From Streptomyces monashensis (GTDB lineage Bacteria; Actinomycetota; Actinomycetes; Streptomycetales; Streptomycetaceae): a stretch of 64,000 bases of DNA. The notes beneath the pieces were generated by a model, which searched no databases, was not told where the DNA came from, and saw nothing but the letters and a program-made list of their open reading frames with translations. Location of the stretch: the NCBI RefSeq assembly GCF_001866665.1, contig NZ_MLYO01000072.1, positions 146,693-210,692 of the forward strand. The letters run 5' to 3'. This document shows, piece after piece, positions 1-8,085 of the stretch (its first letter is position 1; the number at the start of each line of letters is the position of its first letter). Made by a program: the position numbers and the translations under genes.

Positions 1-627
1 GCAGCCCAGCGAGTACAGGTCGCTGCGCCGGTCCACCTCGCCGCCGCCGATCTGTTCCGGAGACATGTAGTGCGGGGTGCCCAGGGCGACGCCGGTGCCG
101 GTCAGCCGGGCCGTGACGCCGATGTCCTGGCCGAGGCGGGCGATGCCGAAGTCACAGATCTTCACGGTGCCGTCGGCCAGCCGCACGATGTTCGCGGGCT
201 TCAGGTCCCGGTGCACGATGCCGCGTTGATGGGTGTAGGCGAGGGCGGCGGCGATCTGGTCGGCGATGTCCGCCACGTCGTCCACGGGCAGCGGATGTCC
301 CTTGTTCTCCTCCAGCATGCGGCTCAGGTCGCGGCCGTCCAGCAACTCCATCACCAGGTACGGCATGCCGTCGCACTCGCCGAAGTCGTGGACGACGGTC
401 ACCCCACGGTGCGTGAGCGCGGCGGCCACCCGGGCCTCGCGGCGGAACCGCTCCCGCAGCACGCCGGCGAGGGCCGGGTCGTGGTAAGGCCCCAGCGGTT
501 TGAGGCACTTCACCGCGACCTGCCGGCCCAGGGACTCGTCCCGGGCCCGCCACACCTCACCCATCCCGCCCCGCCCGAGCAGTTCGAGCAGCCGGTACCG
601 GCCCTGAACGAGCCTGTTCTCCCCCAT
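1..627 (-). CDS. Serine/threonine protein kinase, PknB-like, N-terminal part (cut by window edge)
   Basis: First 209 residues of a Hanks-type Ser/Thr kinase running off the left edge. Visible are the glycine-rich loop LGRGGMGEV (17-25), the ATP-anchoring Lys40 in VAVK, the catalytic loop HRDLKPAN (139-146), DFG (159-161) and an APE-equivalent SPE (189-191), so the ATP-binding and catalytic parts are intact. The HRD arginine marks an RD kinase, a class normally activated by activation-loop phosphorylation. The ATG at 627 places the glycine loop at the usual distance from the N-terminus, although no strong ribosome site precedes it. The C-terminal half, where such kinases often carry a linker, membrane helix and sensor, is outside the window, so location and signal cannot be judged. 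Confidence 0.93.
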   Translation of the reverse strand, partial: MGENRLVQGRYRLLELLGRGGMGEVWRARDESLGRQVAVKCLKPLGPYHDPALAGVLRERFRREARVAAALTHRGVTVVHDFGECDGMPYLVMELLDGRDLSRMLEENKGHPLPVDDVADIADQIAAALAYTHQRGIVHRDLKPANIVRLADGTVKICDFGIARLGQDIGVTARLTGTGVALGTPHYMSPEQIGGGEVDRRSDLYSLGC

Positions 628-746
628 AGCGATCCGCCGCCCCGTCGCCGTCCGCCCCCGCCCCCGGAGACCGGCCCGGACCGCATCCGGCCGCACCGCG
701 CCGACCCGACCCGTGCCACACCCCCCTGCTCGTCCAGTATGACGGG

Positions 747-1253
747 CTATCGTCCACGTTTGTACGGTGCCGGACGCGCGTCCGGGCCGGGCCTCGCCAT
801 CGCGCGCAGGACGTGTTTGGGCGGCAACTGCCGGCGCGGACGTGCGGGAACGCCGCGCAACAGCCCGCCCGTGGCCCGCAGCCGACGGGTCACCACCGCA
901 GGCGCGAGGGCCGGTCTGCCGTACAGCTCGTGGGCGCACGGAGGCAGAGCGGCGTACGCCAGGTGGGCCACGCGCCGCCACAGCACCTCGCGCGCCGGTA
1001 TGAGGAGGGGATGCGTCGTCGGGCGGAGGAGGAACTCGTCCACCACGCGCGCCCCGGGTCCCGCGACCGGTTCCGCGCGGCTCCCCGGCACCGCCTCGAG
1101 GCCGAGGCCCACCAGGCGTGCGCCGAGGCGGTGTTCATCGACGCAGCGGTCGGCGTGGGCGTGGGTGAGGGGGAAGCCGGCGCCCCACATCATGGGGTCG
1201 CCGTGCATCCGCCAGGTCACGGAGTTCGGCGTGGAGAGCCCGGGATCGCCCAA
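747..1253 (-). pseudogene. Remnant of a DUF2236 (MpaB-like) oxygenase with internal deletions
   Basis: This 168-codon frame ends like a Streptomyces DUF2236/oxygenase MpaB family protein: the segments HPLLIPAREVLWRRVAHLAY, ALPPCAHELYGRP and QLPPKHVLRAMAR are typical of the family C-terminus. Family members are usually around 280-400 residues. Here the start (WRMHGDPMMWGAG) jumps almost directly to the C-terminal third, so the central helices expected to bind haem are missing. The stretch before the DEFLLRP segment also looks shortened. I infer a decayed gene kept in frame by chance. It lies 10 nt downstream of the acyl-CoA dehydrogenase on the same strand. The family assignment rests on remembered family motifs, not on an alignment. 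Confidence 0.6.
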
Positions 1254-1263
1254 GGTCCGCGGG

Positions 1264-2478
1264 TCAACGCCGCACCCTCGGCATCCCCAGACCGATCCAG
1301 GAGATGATCTCGCGCTGGATCTCGTTGTTGCCGCCGCCGAAGGTGAAGATGACCGCCGAGCGATAGCCGCGCTCCAGTTCGCCGTGCAGGACGGCGCCCG
1401 CCGAGCCCTCCTTGAGGGGGCCGGCCGCCGCGACGATCTCCATGAGCCAGGCGTAGGCGTCCCGGCGGGCCTCGGAGCCGTAGACCTTGACGGCGGAGGC
1501 GTCCTGCGGGGTGAGCGTGCCCTCCTGGACGGCGGTGACCATCTGCCAGTTCATGAGCTTCATCGCGTCGAGCCTGGTGTGGGTGCGGGCCAGGAGCCGG
1601 CGCACCCAGGCCAGGTCGGTGACCCGGCGGCCGTCGGCGAGTTTGGTCTCCCGCGCCCAGCGCTGGACGTCGTACAGGGCGCGGATGGCCATCGTGCCGT
1701 GGGCGGCGAGGGTGACGCGCTCGTGGTTGAGCTGGTTGGTGATCAGCCGCCAGCCCTGGTTCTCCTCGCCGACCCGGCGGGAGACCGGGACGCGGATGTT
1801 CTCGTAGTAGCTGGCGGTGGTGTCGTGCGAGGCGAGGGTGTTGATGACGGTGCAGGAGTAGCCGGGGTCGGAGGTCGGCACCAGCAGCATGGTGATGCCC
1901 TTGTGCGGCGGGGCGGCGGGGTCGGTGCGGGTGGCGAGCCACACCCAGTCCGCGGTGTCGCCGTTCGTCGTCCAGATCTTCTGCCCGTTGACGACGTACT
2001 CTCCCCCGCTCTCGGCTCCGCTCGAGCGGGAGGTGCCCCCATCGTCCCGTACGGCCCTGGTCTTCAGGGCCGCCAGGTCGGTGCCGGCGTCGGGCTCGCT
2101 GTAGCCGATCGCGAAGTCGATCTCGCCGGAGAGGATGCGCGGCAGGAAGTACGCCTTCTGCTCCTCGGTGCCGAAGCGCATCAGCGTGGGGCCGACGGTG
2201 TTCAGCGCCATGAGCGGCAGCGGTACGCCGGCCTGCGCGGCCTCGTCGAAGAAGATGAACTGCTCCATCGCCGTCATGCCGCGCCCGCCGTACTCCTTCG
2301 GCCAGCCCACGCCGAGCCAGCCGTCGGTGCCGAGCCGGCGGATGGTGTCGCGGTAGAACCGCTTCCGCGCGGCCGGGTCGGCGTACCGGGCGTAGGCGTT
2401 GTCCGGAACCAGCTGCGCGAAGTAGGCGCGCAGCTCGGTGCGCAGTCGCTGCTGCTCGGGCGTGTGGTCGAGGTGCAC
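1264..2478 (-). CDS. Acyl-CoA dehydrogenase family protein
   Basis: FAD-dependent acyl-CoA dehydrogenase of 404 aa, the usual family length. The N-terminal helical domain (EQQRLRTELRAYFAQLVP, then GWPKEYGGRGM) leads to the FAD/substrate-binding middle with IGYSEPDAGTDLAALKT and VVNGQKIWTTNG. The C-terminal helical domain ends with FGGGNNEIQREIISWIGLGMPR. Such enzymes oxidise acyl-CoA thioesters to enoyl-CoA, here possibly in fatty or steroid-like acid breakdown. The GTG at 2478 is preferred because GGAGG sits 6 nt upstream; in-frame codons upstream of it look non-coding. A Ser/Gly-rich insertion at about residues 146-158 is encoded by a palindromic repeat (separate entry). It falls between two conserved strands just before the NGQKIWTTNG segment, probably in a surface loop. 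Confidence 0.92.
   Translation of the reverse strand: MHLDHTPEQQRLRTELRAYFAQLVPDNAYARYADPAARKRFYRDTIRRLGTDGWLGVGWPKEYGGRGMTAMEQFIFFDEAAQAGVPLPLMALNTVGPTLMRFGTEEQKAYFLPRILSGEIDFAIGYSEPDAGTDLAALKTRAVRDDGGTSRSSGAESGGEYVVNGQKIWTTNGDTADWVWLATRTDPAAPPHKGITMLLVPTSDPGYSCTVINTLASHDTTASYYENIRVPVSRRVGEENQGWRLITNQLNHERVTLAAHGTMAIRALYDVQRWARETKLADGRRVTDLAWVRRLLARTHTRLDAMKLMNWQMVTAVQEGTLTPQDASAVKVYGSEARRDAYAWLMEIVAAAGPLKEGSAGAVLHGELERGYRSAVIFTFGGGNNEIQREIISWIGLGMPRVRR
2001..2040. repeat. Palindromic Streptomyces repeat inserted in frame inside the acyl-CoA dehydrogenase gene
   Basis: Inverted-repeat arms CTCCCCCGCTC (2001-2011) and GAGCGGGAG (2024-2032) are followed by GTGCCCCC. From memory this combination (GGGGGCACCTCCC plus a GCTCGAGC-containing hairpin) matches an interspersed palindrome scattered through Streptomyces genomes, mostly between genes. 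Here it lies inside a coding region and adds about 13 residues (GGTSRSSGAESGG) without breaking the frame. No second copy was noticed in the window. Confidence 0.6.
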
Positions 2479-2664
2479 GGCGCCTCCAGGCTCCCCAAGG
2501 GCGGTCCTGACGGCGCACACCGTAGAACGTGTTCCAGAAATAGGGAATGACGCGCCCAGGTCGAATTCCGGCGGCCGGCCCGACGAGGCGGTGTCGCCGT
2601 GCGTCCGTCACCGGTCACGCATAGTGTCCGGTTCGCCCGGGTTTGAGTGGGGTATTCCTGTCCT

Positions 2665-3030
2665 ATGAGTACCGCATCGACGCAGCTGGCCGCAGCGAGC
2701 GGCCTCATGAGCCTCGTCCTGTTCATCGTGGCCGTGGGTGTCCTCGCGCTGCTCGCCGGCGGATTCTGGATGAACTCCCGAGTCAAGTACCGCGAGTCCC
2801 CCCGCCCCCGCCCCGAGGAGCAGCCCACGCTGCCGCCGGAGGGGCCGGTGCGGGAAGTCCGGGAGAACAGGGAATCCCAGGAGGTTCCCGTGATCCCCAA
2901 GGGCGGTCGCCCGCTCACCCCGTACGAGCTGAGCAACCAGGACAGCAGGCCGAGCGCGTCGAAGGAACGTCCGCGCTGGAGCCGGGGGTCCAGCGGCTCG
3001 TTCGGCGGCGGCGGACTCGGCGCCCACTGA
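2665..3030 (+). CDS. DUF6479 family small membrane protein
   Basis: A 121-aa protein with one membrane segment near the N-terminus (about residues 10-36, ASGLMSLVLFIVAVGVLALL). A proline- and charge-rich cytosolic stretch follows (PRPEEQPTLPPEGPVREVRE), then a glycine/serine tail (GSSGSFGGGGLGAH). This architecture and tail match the Streptomyces family DUF6479, whose function is unknown. The ATG at 2665 is chosen over the in-frame ATG at 2647 because it starts at the conserved MSTAST and has GAGTGGGG upstream. The gene stands alone, divergent from the acyl-CoA dehydrogenase. Confidence 0.8.
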   Translation: MSTASTQLAAASGLMSLVLFIVAVGVLALLAGGFWMNSRVKYRESPRPRPEEQPTLPPEGPVREVRENRESQEVPVIPKGGRPLTPYELSNQDSRPSASKERPRWSRGSSGSFGGGGLGAH

Positions 3031-3115
3031 CCCCGATCCGACTGACCCCGATCCGGACGACCGCATCGACCGGACCGCACACCGGCCCCGGCCCGCGCCG
3101 GGCCGCCGTACGCCC

Positions 3116-3571
3116 CTAGAAATCCTTCCGGGCGGCGTCCAGGCGGCCGACGCGGGCCACGTTCTGCCGGTCCTCGGCGTCCTGGCTGGGCTCGGCGGCG
3201 AACCAGGCGTCGAGGATCTCGGTCAGCACCGGTGCGGAGGTCAGACGCAGGCTGAGCGCGAGCACGTTGGCGTCGTTCCAGCGGCGGGCGCCGTCCGCCG
3301 TCACGGCGTCCGTGCACAGGGCCGCGCGGACGCCGGGCACCTTGTTGGCCGCGATCGACGCGCCCGTGCCGGTCCAGCAGCACACCACCGCCTGGTCGGC
3401 CGCGCCCTCGGCCACCTCCCGGGCGGCCGCCGCCGAGCAGACCGCCCACTGCGGGTCGGCCCCCGGGCGCAGCGCGCCGTGCGCCCGCACCTCGTGGCCG
3501 CGTCGTGCCAGCTCGGCGAGGAGGTGGCGGGCGACGGGTTCGTCCATGTCGGAGGAGACGGAGATCCGCAT
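3116..3571 (-). CDS. RpiB/LacA/LacB-family sugar-phosphate isomerase
   Basis: A 151-aa protein of the RpiB/LacAB fold, which interconverts aldose and ketose phosphates such as ribose-5-phosphate and ribulose-5-phosphate. The N-terminal strand (MRISVSSDMDEPVARHLLAE) and the phosphate-binding segment CWTGTGASIAANKVPGVRA (around residues 65-83) match the family, including the GTG...ANK signature. A WNDANVLALSLR segment follows. Length is typical. The ATG at 3571 begins directly at the first strand; only a weak ribosome site is visible. Whether the true substrate is ribose, allose or another sugar phosphate cannot be told, and no pentose operon surrounds it. Confidence 0.85.
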   Translation of the reverse strand: MRISVSSDMDEPVARHLLAELARRGHEVRAHGALRPGADPQWAVCSAAAAREVAEGAADQAVVCCWTGTGASIAANKVPGVRAALCTDAVTADGARRWNDANVLALSLRLTSAPVLTEILDAWFAAEPSQDAEDRQNVARVGRLDAARKDF

Positions 3572-3636
3572 ACCGGCGAGCGTAGCGGCTCCGCCGGGAG
3601 TGCCGTGCCGCCCGCCGGGGTCGGCGCACTGCCCGC

Positions 3637-5076
3637 CTAGGAACGCCGCGGTCCGCGCGCTCCCTCGGGCCCCGCCGCCAGGCCCGTCAGCTCCCGGTGC
3701 AACTCCTCCAGGGCGTCCAGGAGGACCGAACGGTGGTACCAGCTCAGCCAGGCCGCCGTGTCGGAGGCCAGCAGGGCGAGGGCCTGGCTCTGGTCGTCGG
3801 TCGGGCGGTGGCCGGCCTCGGGCCAGTGCAGGGTGATCACGCCGGTGCAGGACCCGGACCGCGACAGCACGGGGACGCTGTCGACGGCGCGGGTGCCCGT
3901 GCCCAGCAGGACCCGCCGGGACTCCTCGGACAGGAGCGTGTCGGCGGCCACGTCGGGCACGCTCACCCGGCGGCCGAGCAGTCGGGCGACCAGGTCCGGC
4001 AGCCCCTCGTCCCAGCCGCGCACCAGGTGGTCCAGAAACGTATCCGCACAGCCGTGGTCGGACTCCAGCACGAGCGCGTTCACGGCCGGGTCGACGCAGC
4101 GCACGTATCCGGCGCAGGCCCGGCCGGCGGCGAGCGCCTCGTGCAGCACGGCGTCGATCATCTGCCGTCGGTAGCGCGGGTCGCGGCCCTCCCGGGCCAG
4201 GATCCGCAGCGGCGGCACGGGCAGCGGCCGGCGGCCCGGGAACCAGGCCGCACCGTCCGGCGGCCGGGCCACGACGACCGCGGAGACGAGCACCCGCAGC
4301 GGCACGTTGAACCGCTGCGAGACCTCACGCAGCACCCGGAAGGCGACGGCCGGGTCCGGCAGGCCGTAGCGGACCATGACCACGCCCTGCGCCATGCCGA
4401 TGACGGGGGCGGAGCGGACCCGGGCGCGCAGCGCGCGGACCTCCTTGCGCAGGTCCTCGTAACTGGGCCGCAGCGGGTCGGAGATCTGCGACCGCCAAGC
4501 GGGCAGGTCGGCCCCGCGGGTGGCGGCCCGGGCCAGCTCGCGCAGGGCGTCGTCGAGGGTGGCGTAGAGCCGGACGCCGTCGAGACGCGCGAGGTGCACC
4601 GCCTCGCGCAGCCCCGGCCGGGCCCGGACGATGACGAGGTCCGGGCGGCCGGAGCGGGCACGGGTCGTCTCACTGAGCGCGCGCAGTACGGCGGCGCCGC
4701 CGAGTTGCACATGGGCCATGTCGAGGACGGGCCGCAGCCCCGCGAGATCCGCCTGTTCCAGATGGCCGCGCAGCTGCGCCGACCAGGCCTGTGCGCCCTC
4801 GGTGTCCAGGCTCCCGGACATGCGCAGCAGCACCGCCCCCTCGGCAGGCAGCCCCTCGACGACGGACGACTCGATCAGGAGCGGCGCCGGTCTCCCGACG
4901 GGGACGACCGGGGCGGACGGACCGGCGGAGGCGGGAGGCACGGCAGAGTGACCGTCGGCGGCGGACGTCGCGGTGGCGGGAGGGGGGCCGGTAGCCGTGG
5001 CGGGAGAGGGGGCGGCGGAGGCGGACGGGCCGGTCGGGGCAGACGGGCCGGAGTCGGAATCGGAGGCGGGTTTCAT
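3637..5076 (-). CDS. STAS-ANTAR-GAF regulatory protein
   Basis: A 479-aa soluble regulator. Residues 1-65 are a Pro/Ala/Ser-rich leader. About 78-185 form a STAS (anti-sigma antagonist-like) domain. About 205-270 (SYEDLRKEVRALRARV... AQGVVMVRYGLPDPAVAFRVLREVSQRFNVPL) is an ANTAR domain, normally an RNA-hairpin binder that prevents transcription termination. About 290-465 resembles a GAF sensor domain. In the STAS domain the usual phosphorylated Ser is not visible (LDMAHVQLGGAAVLRAL), so classical SpoIIAA-type switching is doubtful. The ATG at 5076 overlaps the stop of the upstream STAS gene by 4 nt (ATGA), implying translational coupling. Stress- or ligand-dependent antitermination is an inference from the domains. 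Confidence 0.82.
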   Translation of the reverse strand: MKPASDSDSGPSAPTGPSASAAPSPATATGPPPATATSAADGHSAVPPASAGPSAPVVPVGRPAPLLIESSVVEGLPAEGAVLLRMSGSLDTEGAQAWSAQLRGHLEQADLAGLRPVLDMAHVQLGGAAVLRALSETTRARSGRPDLVIVRARPGLREAVHLARLDGVRLYATLDDALRELARAATRGADLPAWRSQISDPLRPSYEDLRKEVRALRARVRSAPVIGMAQGVVMVRYGLPDPAVAFRVLREVSQRFNVPLRVLVSAVVVARPPDGAAWFPGRRPLPVPPLRILAREGRDPRYRRQMIDAVLHEALAAGRACAGYVRCVDPAVNALVLESDHGCADTFLDHLVRGWDEGLPDLVARLLGRRVSVPDVAADTLLSEESRRVLLGTGTRAVDSVPVLSRSGSCTGVITLHWPEAGHRPTDDQSQALALLASDTAAWLSWYHRSVLLDALEELHRELTGLAAGPEGARGPRRS

Positions 5077-5618
5077 GGCCCCGCCCGTCGGCGCGCCGCC
5101 GGGGCGTCCCGCCCGTTCCCGGCCTCCACAGGGTCGTCGCGGACCTCCACGGCGGCCCCGCGCGTCTCCGGCGCCGCCCAGGTCTCCGCCGCTTCCCATG
5201 CTTCCAGCGCCTCCAGGGTTTCCAGCGCGGACGCCATCGTGGCGTGCACCCGGATGCCCGGCAGCCCCGCGGTGCGCAGCGCGTCGAGGGCGTGCGGGCG
5301 GGGCTGTACGACGGGCAGGGTGCGGCCGGAGAAGGCGAGGGCGCCGGTGGCCCGGTCCAGGGAGCGCACGGCGGCGGGGCAGGCGAGGTACATCTCGGTC
5401 ATGTCCAGCACGGGGTGTTCCGCGGCCCGGTCGGCGTGGGCGATGTGCCCGGCGAGCGCCTCCGAGAACTCCACGGCGTTGGAGGCGTCGACCGTGCCCC
5501 GGGCCCTCAGGATGCTGATCCCGCCCGCCTCGGGGCGTCGCTCGTGCACGGTCTGCACGAGCAGCGGGGCCGAGCCGCGCGGACGGGCGCGGGCACGGGA
5601 CGGCCGGCCGTTTTCCAT
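5073..5618 (-). CDS. STAS-domain protein
   Basis: A 181-aa protein with one STAS domain (about residues 30-135: ISILRARGTVDASNAVEFSEAL, then PVLDMTEMYLACPAAVRSL and a C-terminal alpha/beta part). The tail is rich in Ala, Glu and Arg. The position usually holding the phosphorylated Ser of anti-sigma antagonists reads ACPAA, with no Ser. The ATG at 5618 has AGGA about 11 nt upstream. It is the first gene of a two-gene operon with the STAS-ANTAR-GAF gene (4-nt overlap), so the two products probably act together, perhaps as a hetero-complex. It is divergent from dhaKLM. Confidence 0.78.
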   Translation of the reverse strand: MENGRPSRARARPRGSAPLLVQTVHERRPEAGGISILRARGTVDASNAVEFSEALAGHIAHADRAAEHPVLDMTEMYLACPAAVRSLDRATGALAFSGRTLPVVQPRPHALDALRTAGLPGIRVHATMASALETLEALEAWEAAETWAAPETRGAAVEVRDDPVEAGNGRDAPAARRRAGP

Positions 5619-5973
5619 GGGATCGGGCTTCCTGGGTGGGGAAGGATCAGCCAGCCGCGTCTTGACCGGGGCTTCACTGTGCTCCGCGCGTGCCCCCGAT
5701 GCAACGATTTTCCCCAGGCGTGTCGCACCCCGCGCGGCCCCGGCCGGCAGCCGTCGGGAGGAGGACCCGAAGGGCGGTGCGCACGCCCGGAGTTCCCGCG
5801 CCGACGTCCCCCGCCGCCGCAGGCTCCGCCCGCATCGCGTGACCTCCTCCGGTCCAAGGTCGATACTGCCCTTAGCTCCATCCGCATGATCCCTCCAGCA
5901 CCACCAGTGAACCCGGCCCGGCGGCGGAAACCGCAGATCCCGAGCCCACCCCAAGGCGCACTAGGAGATACCG
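5619..5973. other. Divergent intergenic region between the STAS operon and dhaK
   Basis: About 355 nt without a convincing gene. It must hold the promoters of both the leftward STAS operon and rightward dhaKLM. AGGAG at 5963-5967 is the dhaK ribosome site. Reading leftward, GGTTTCC and GGGTTC spaced 12-13 nt apart near the dhaK end (about 5908-5933) resemble a sigmaB/sigmaH-type stress promoter, but the match is too loose to call. No clear operator palindrome was seen. Confidence 0.5.
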
Positions 5974-6966
5974 ATGAGGATGCTGATCAACGTGCCGGAG
6001 ACCGTCGTGGCGGACGCGCTGCGCGGGATGGCGGCGGCGTATCCCGACCTGACCGTGGACGTGGAGAACCGGGTGATCGTCCGCCGGGACGCTCCCGTGG
6101 CCGGGCAGGTGGCGCTGGTTTCGGGCGGCGGGTCGGGACACGAGCCGCTGCACGGAGGGTTCGTCGGCCACGGCATGCTGTCCGCCGCCTGTCCCGGGGA
6201 GGTGTTCACCTCGCCGGTGCCGGACCAGATGGCGCGTGCCGCGGCGGCCGTGGACAGCGGCGCCGGGGTGCTGTTCGTGGTGAAGAACTACACCGGTGAC
6301 GTGCTGAACTTCGACATGGCGGCCGAACTGGCCGAGGACGAGGGCATCCAGGTCGCCAAGGTGCTCGTGAACGACGACGTGGCCGTGACCGACAGTCTCT
6401 ACACCGCCGGCCGGCGCGGCACCGGCGCGACCCTGTTCGTGGAGAAGATCGCGGGCGCCGCCGCGGCCGAAGGGGAGCCGCTGGAGCGTGTGGAGGCGAT
6501 CGGCCGCCGGGTGAACGAGAACTCCCGCAGCTTCGGTGTGGCCCTGAGTGCCTGCACGACCCCGGCGAAGGGCACCCCGACCTTCGATCTCCCGGACGGC
6601 GAGCTGGAGTTGGGCGTCGGCATCCACGGCGAGCCGGGCCGGGAGCGGCGGCCGATGATGACCTCCGGGGAGATCGCCGACTTCGCGGTGAACGCGATCC
6701 TGGAGGACATGCCGCCGCACAACCCGGTGCTGTTGCTGGTCAACGGCATGGGCGCCACCCCGCTGCTGGAGCTGTACGGCTTCCACGCCGAGGTGCAGCG
6801 GGTGCTCGCGGAGCGCGGGGTCGCCGTGGCCCGTACGCTCGTCGGCAACTACGTCACCTCCCTGGACATGGCGGGCGCCTCGGTGACGCTGTGTCAGATC
6901 GACGAGGAGCTGCTGCGGCTGTGGGACGCGCCGGTGCGGACCCCGGCGCTGCGCTGGGGCATGTGA
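5974..6966 (+). CDS. dhaK: Dihydroxyacetone kinase subunit DhaK
   Basis: Substrate-binding subunit (330 aa) of the PTS-dependent dihydroxyacetone kinase. It holds dihydroxyacetone covalently while DhaL-ADP passes on the phosphate. Visible are GGGSGHEP (51-58) and His218 in GVGIHGEPG, which coincides with the E. coli hemiaminal-forming histidine. The conserved NENSRSFGVAL and LLVNGMGATPLLELY segments are also present. The start is ATG at 5974 with AGGAG 6 nt upstream. It is followed by dhaL (64-nt gap) and dhaM, a complete three-subunit operon. It probably feeds glycolysis from glycerol or dihydroxyacetone. No DhaR/DhaS regulator is nearby. Confidence 0.96.
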   Translation: MRMLINVPETVVADALRGMAAAYPDLTVDVENRVIVRRDAPVAGQVALVSGGGSGHEPLHGGFVGHGMLSAACPGEVFTSPVPDQMARAAAAVDSGAGVLFVVKNYTGDVLNFDMAAELAEDEGIQVAKVLVNDDVAVTDSLYTAGRRGTGATLFVEKIAGAAAAEGEPLERVEAIGRRVNENSRSFGVALSACTTPAKGTPTFDLPDGELELGVGIHGEPGRERRPMMTSGEIADFAVNAILEDMPPHNPVLLLVNGMGATPLLELYGFHAEVQRVLAERGVAVARTLVGNYVTSLDMAGASVTLCQIDEELLRLWDAPVRTPALRWGM

Positions 6967-7030
6967 GCGCCTCCCGCCCCTCCTCCTCTCCTCTTCCGCG
7001 CTCAACCCCTCTACCACGCAAGGAGATCCA

Positions 7031-7645
7031 GTGCTCGACGCCGACTTCTTCCGCCGCTGGATGGCGGTGACCGCCGCGTCCGTCGACCGTGAGGCGGAGC
7101 AGCTCACCGAACTCGACTCGGCCATCGGGGACGCCGACCACGGCAGCAATCTGCAACGCGGCTTCCGGGCCGTGGCGGCCGCCCTGGAGAAGGAGGAGCC
7201 CGCCACGCCGGGCGCCGTCCTGACGCTCGCCGGACGGCAGCTCATCTCGACGGTCGGCGGCGCCTCCGGGCCGCTGTACGGCACGCTGCTGCGCCGGACC
7301 GGCAAGGCACTCGGCGAGGCCGCCGAGGTCAGCGTGGCGCAGCTGGCCGCGGCGCTGGGTTCGGGCGTGGAGGGGGTGAAGCAGCTCGGCGGGGCGGTGG
7401 TCGGCGACAAGACCATGATCGACGCCCTGGAGCCGGCCGTGGCCGCGCTCGAAGGCGGCTTCGCCGCCGCACGGGCCGCCGCCGAGCAGGGCGCCGAGGC
7501 GACCACACCGCTCCAGGCCCGCAAGGGCCGGGCCAGCTACCTCGGCGAGCGCAGCATCGGCCACCAGGACCCGGGCGCGACCTCGTCGGCGCTGCTGATC
7601 GCCGCACTCGAAGCAGCCGCTTCGCCGGCGGAGGGCCGGGCGTGA
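7031..7645 (+). CDS. dhaL: Dihydroxyacetone kinase subunit DhaL (ADP-binding)
   Basis: Nucleotide-binding subunit, 204 aa. DhaL keeps a bound ADP that is phosphorylated by DhaM and donates the phosphate to dihydroxyacetone on DhaK. The family signature LDSAIGDADHGSNLQRGF near residues 30-47 carries the Asp residues that hold Mg-ADP. The C-terminal ARKGRASYLGERSIGHQDPG loop is typical of DhaL. It starts at GTG 7031 behind AGGAG and ends inside the dhaM start (GTGA overlap at 7642-7645), so translation is coupled. Confidence 0.96.
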   Translation: MLDADFFRRWMAVTAASVDREAEQLTELDSAIGDADHGSNLQRGFRAVAAALEKEEPATPGAVLTLAGRQLISTVGGASGPLYGTLLRRTGKALGEAAEVSVAQLAAALGSGVEGVKQLGGAVVGDKTMIDALEPAVAALEGGFAAARAAAEQGAEATTPLQARKGRASYLGERSIGHQDPGATSSALLIAALEAAASPAEGRA

Positions 7646-8052
7646 GCGACGAGAAGCGGGTCGGGATCGTGCTGGTGTCGCACAGCGCGGAGGTGGCCGC
7701 GTCGGTCGCGCAGTTGGCGAAGGGGCTCGCGGGCGGGGCCCCGGAGGTGCCGGTGGCCCCGGCCGGCGGCACCGAGGACGGCGGGCTCGGCACCAGCGCC
7801 GAGCTGATCGCCGCCGCGGCGGCCTCGGTCGACCGGGGCGCGGGGGTCGCGGTGCTGAGCGACCTGGGCAGCGCGGTGCTGACCGTGAAGGCGCTGCTCG
7901 CCGAGGGCGACGAACTGCCGGACGGCGCCCGCCTGGTGGACGCGCCGTTCGTCGAGGGCGCGGTGGCCGCGGTGGTCACCGCCGCCACGGGAGCGGACCT
8001 GGACGCGGTGGAGGCCGCGGCGACGGAGGCGTACACCTACCGCAAGGCGTGA
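7642..8052 (+). CDS. dhaM: PTS-type phosphotransferase subunit DhaM
   Basis: A 136-aa protein with the EIIA-mannose fold, which takes phosphate from HPr and re-phosphorylates the ADP on DhaL. The N-terminal strand RVGIVLVSHSAEVAASVA carries the expected phosphoryl-accepting His14. The GTEDGGLGTSAELI and VLSDLGSAVLTV segments match the family. It is the short single-domain form, without the fused HPr and EI domains found in enterobacterial DhaM, so it depends on the general PTS proteins encoded elsewhere. GTG start, overlapping dhaL by 4 nt. Confidence 0.94.
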   Translation: MSDEKRVGIVLVSHSAEVAASVAQLAKGLAGGAPEVPVAPAGGTEDGGLGTSAELIAAAAASVDRGAGVAVLSDLGSAVLTVKALLAEGDELPDGARLVDAPFVEGAVAAVVTAATGADLDAVEAAATEAYTYRKA

Positions 8053-8085
8053 GGCCACGCGGGCGGCGGGGCGGCCCGAGGGCCG

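Noticed and set aside
70..2550. Long plus-strand frame of 826 codons
   Set aside because: Antisense to the kinase, the DUF2236 remnant and the acyl-CoA dehydrogenase. Its composition is Gly/Ala/Arg/Pro low-complexity, typical of shadow frames in GC-rich DNA.
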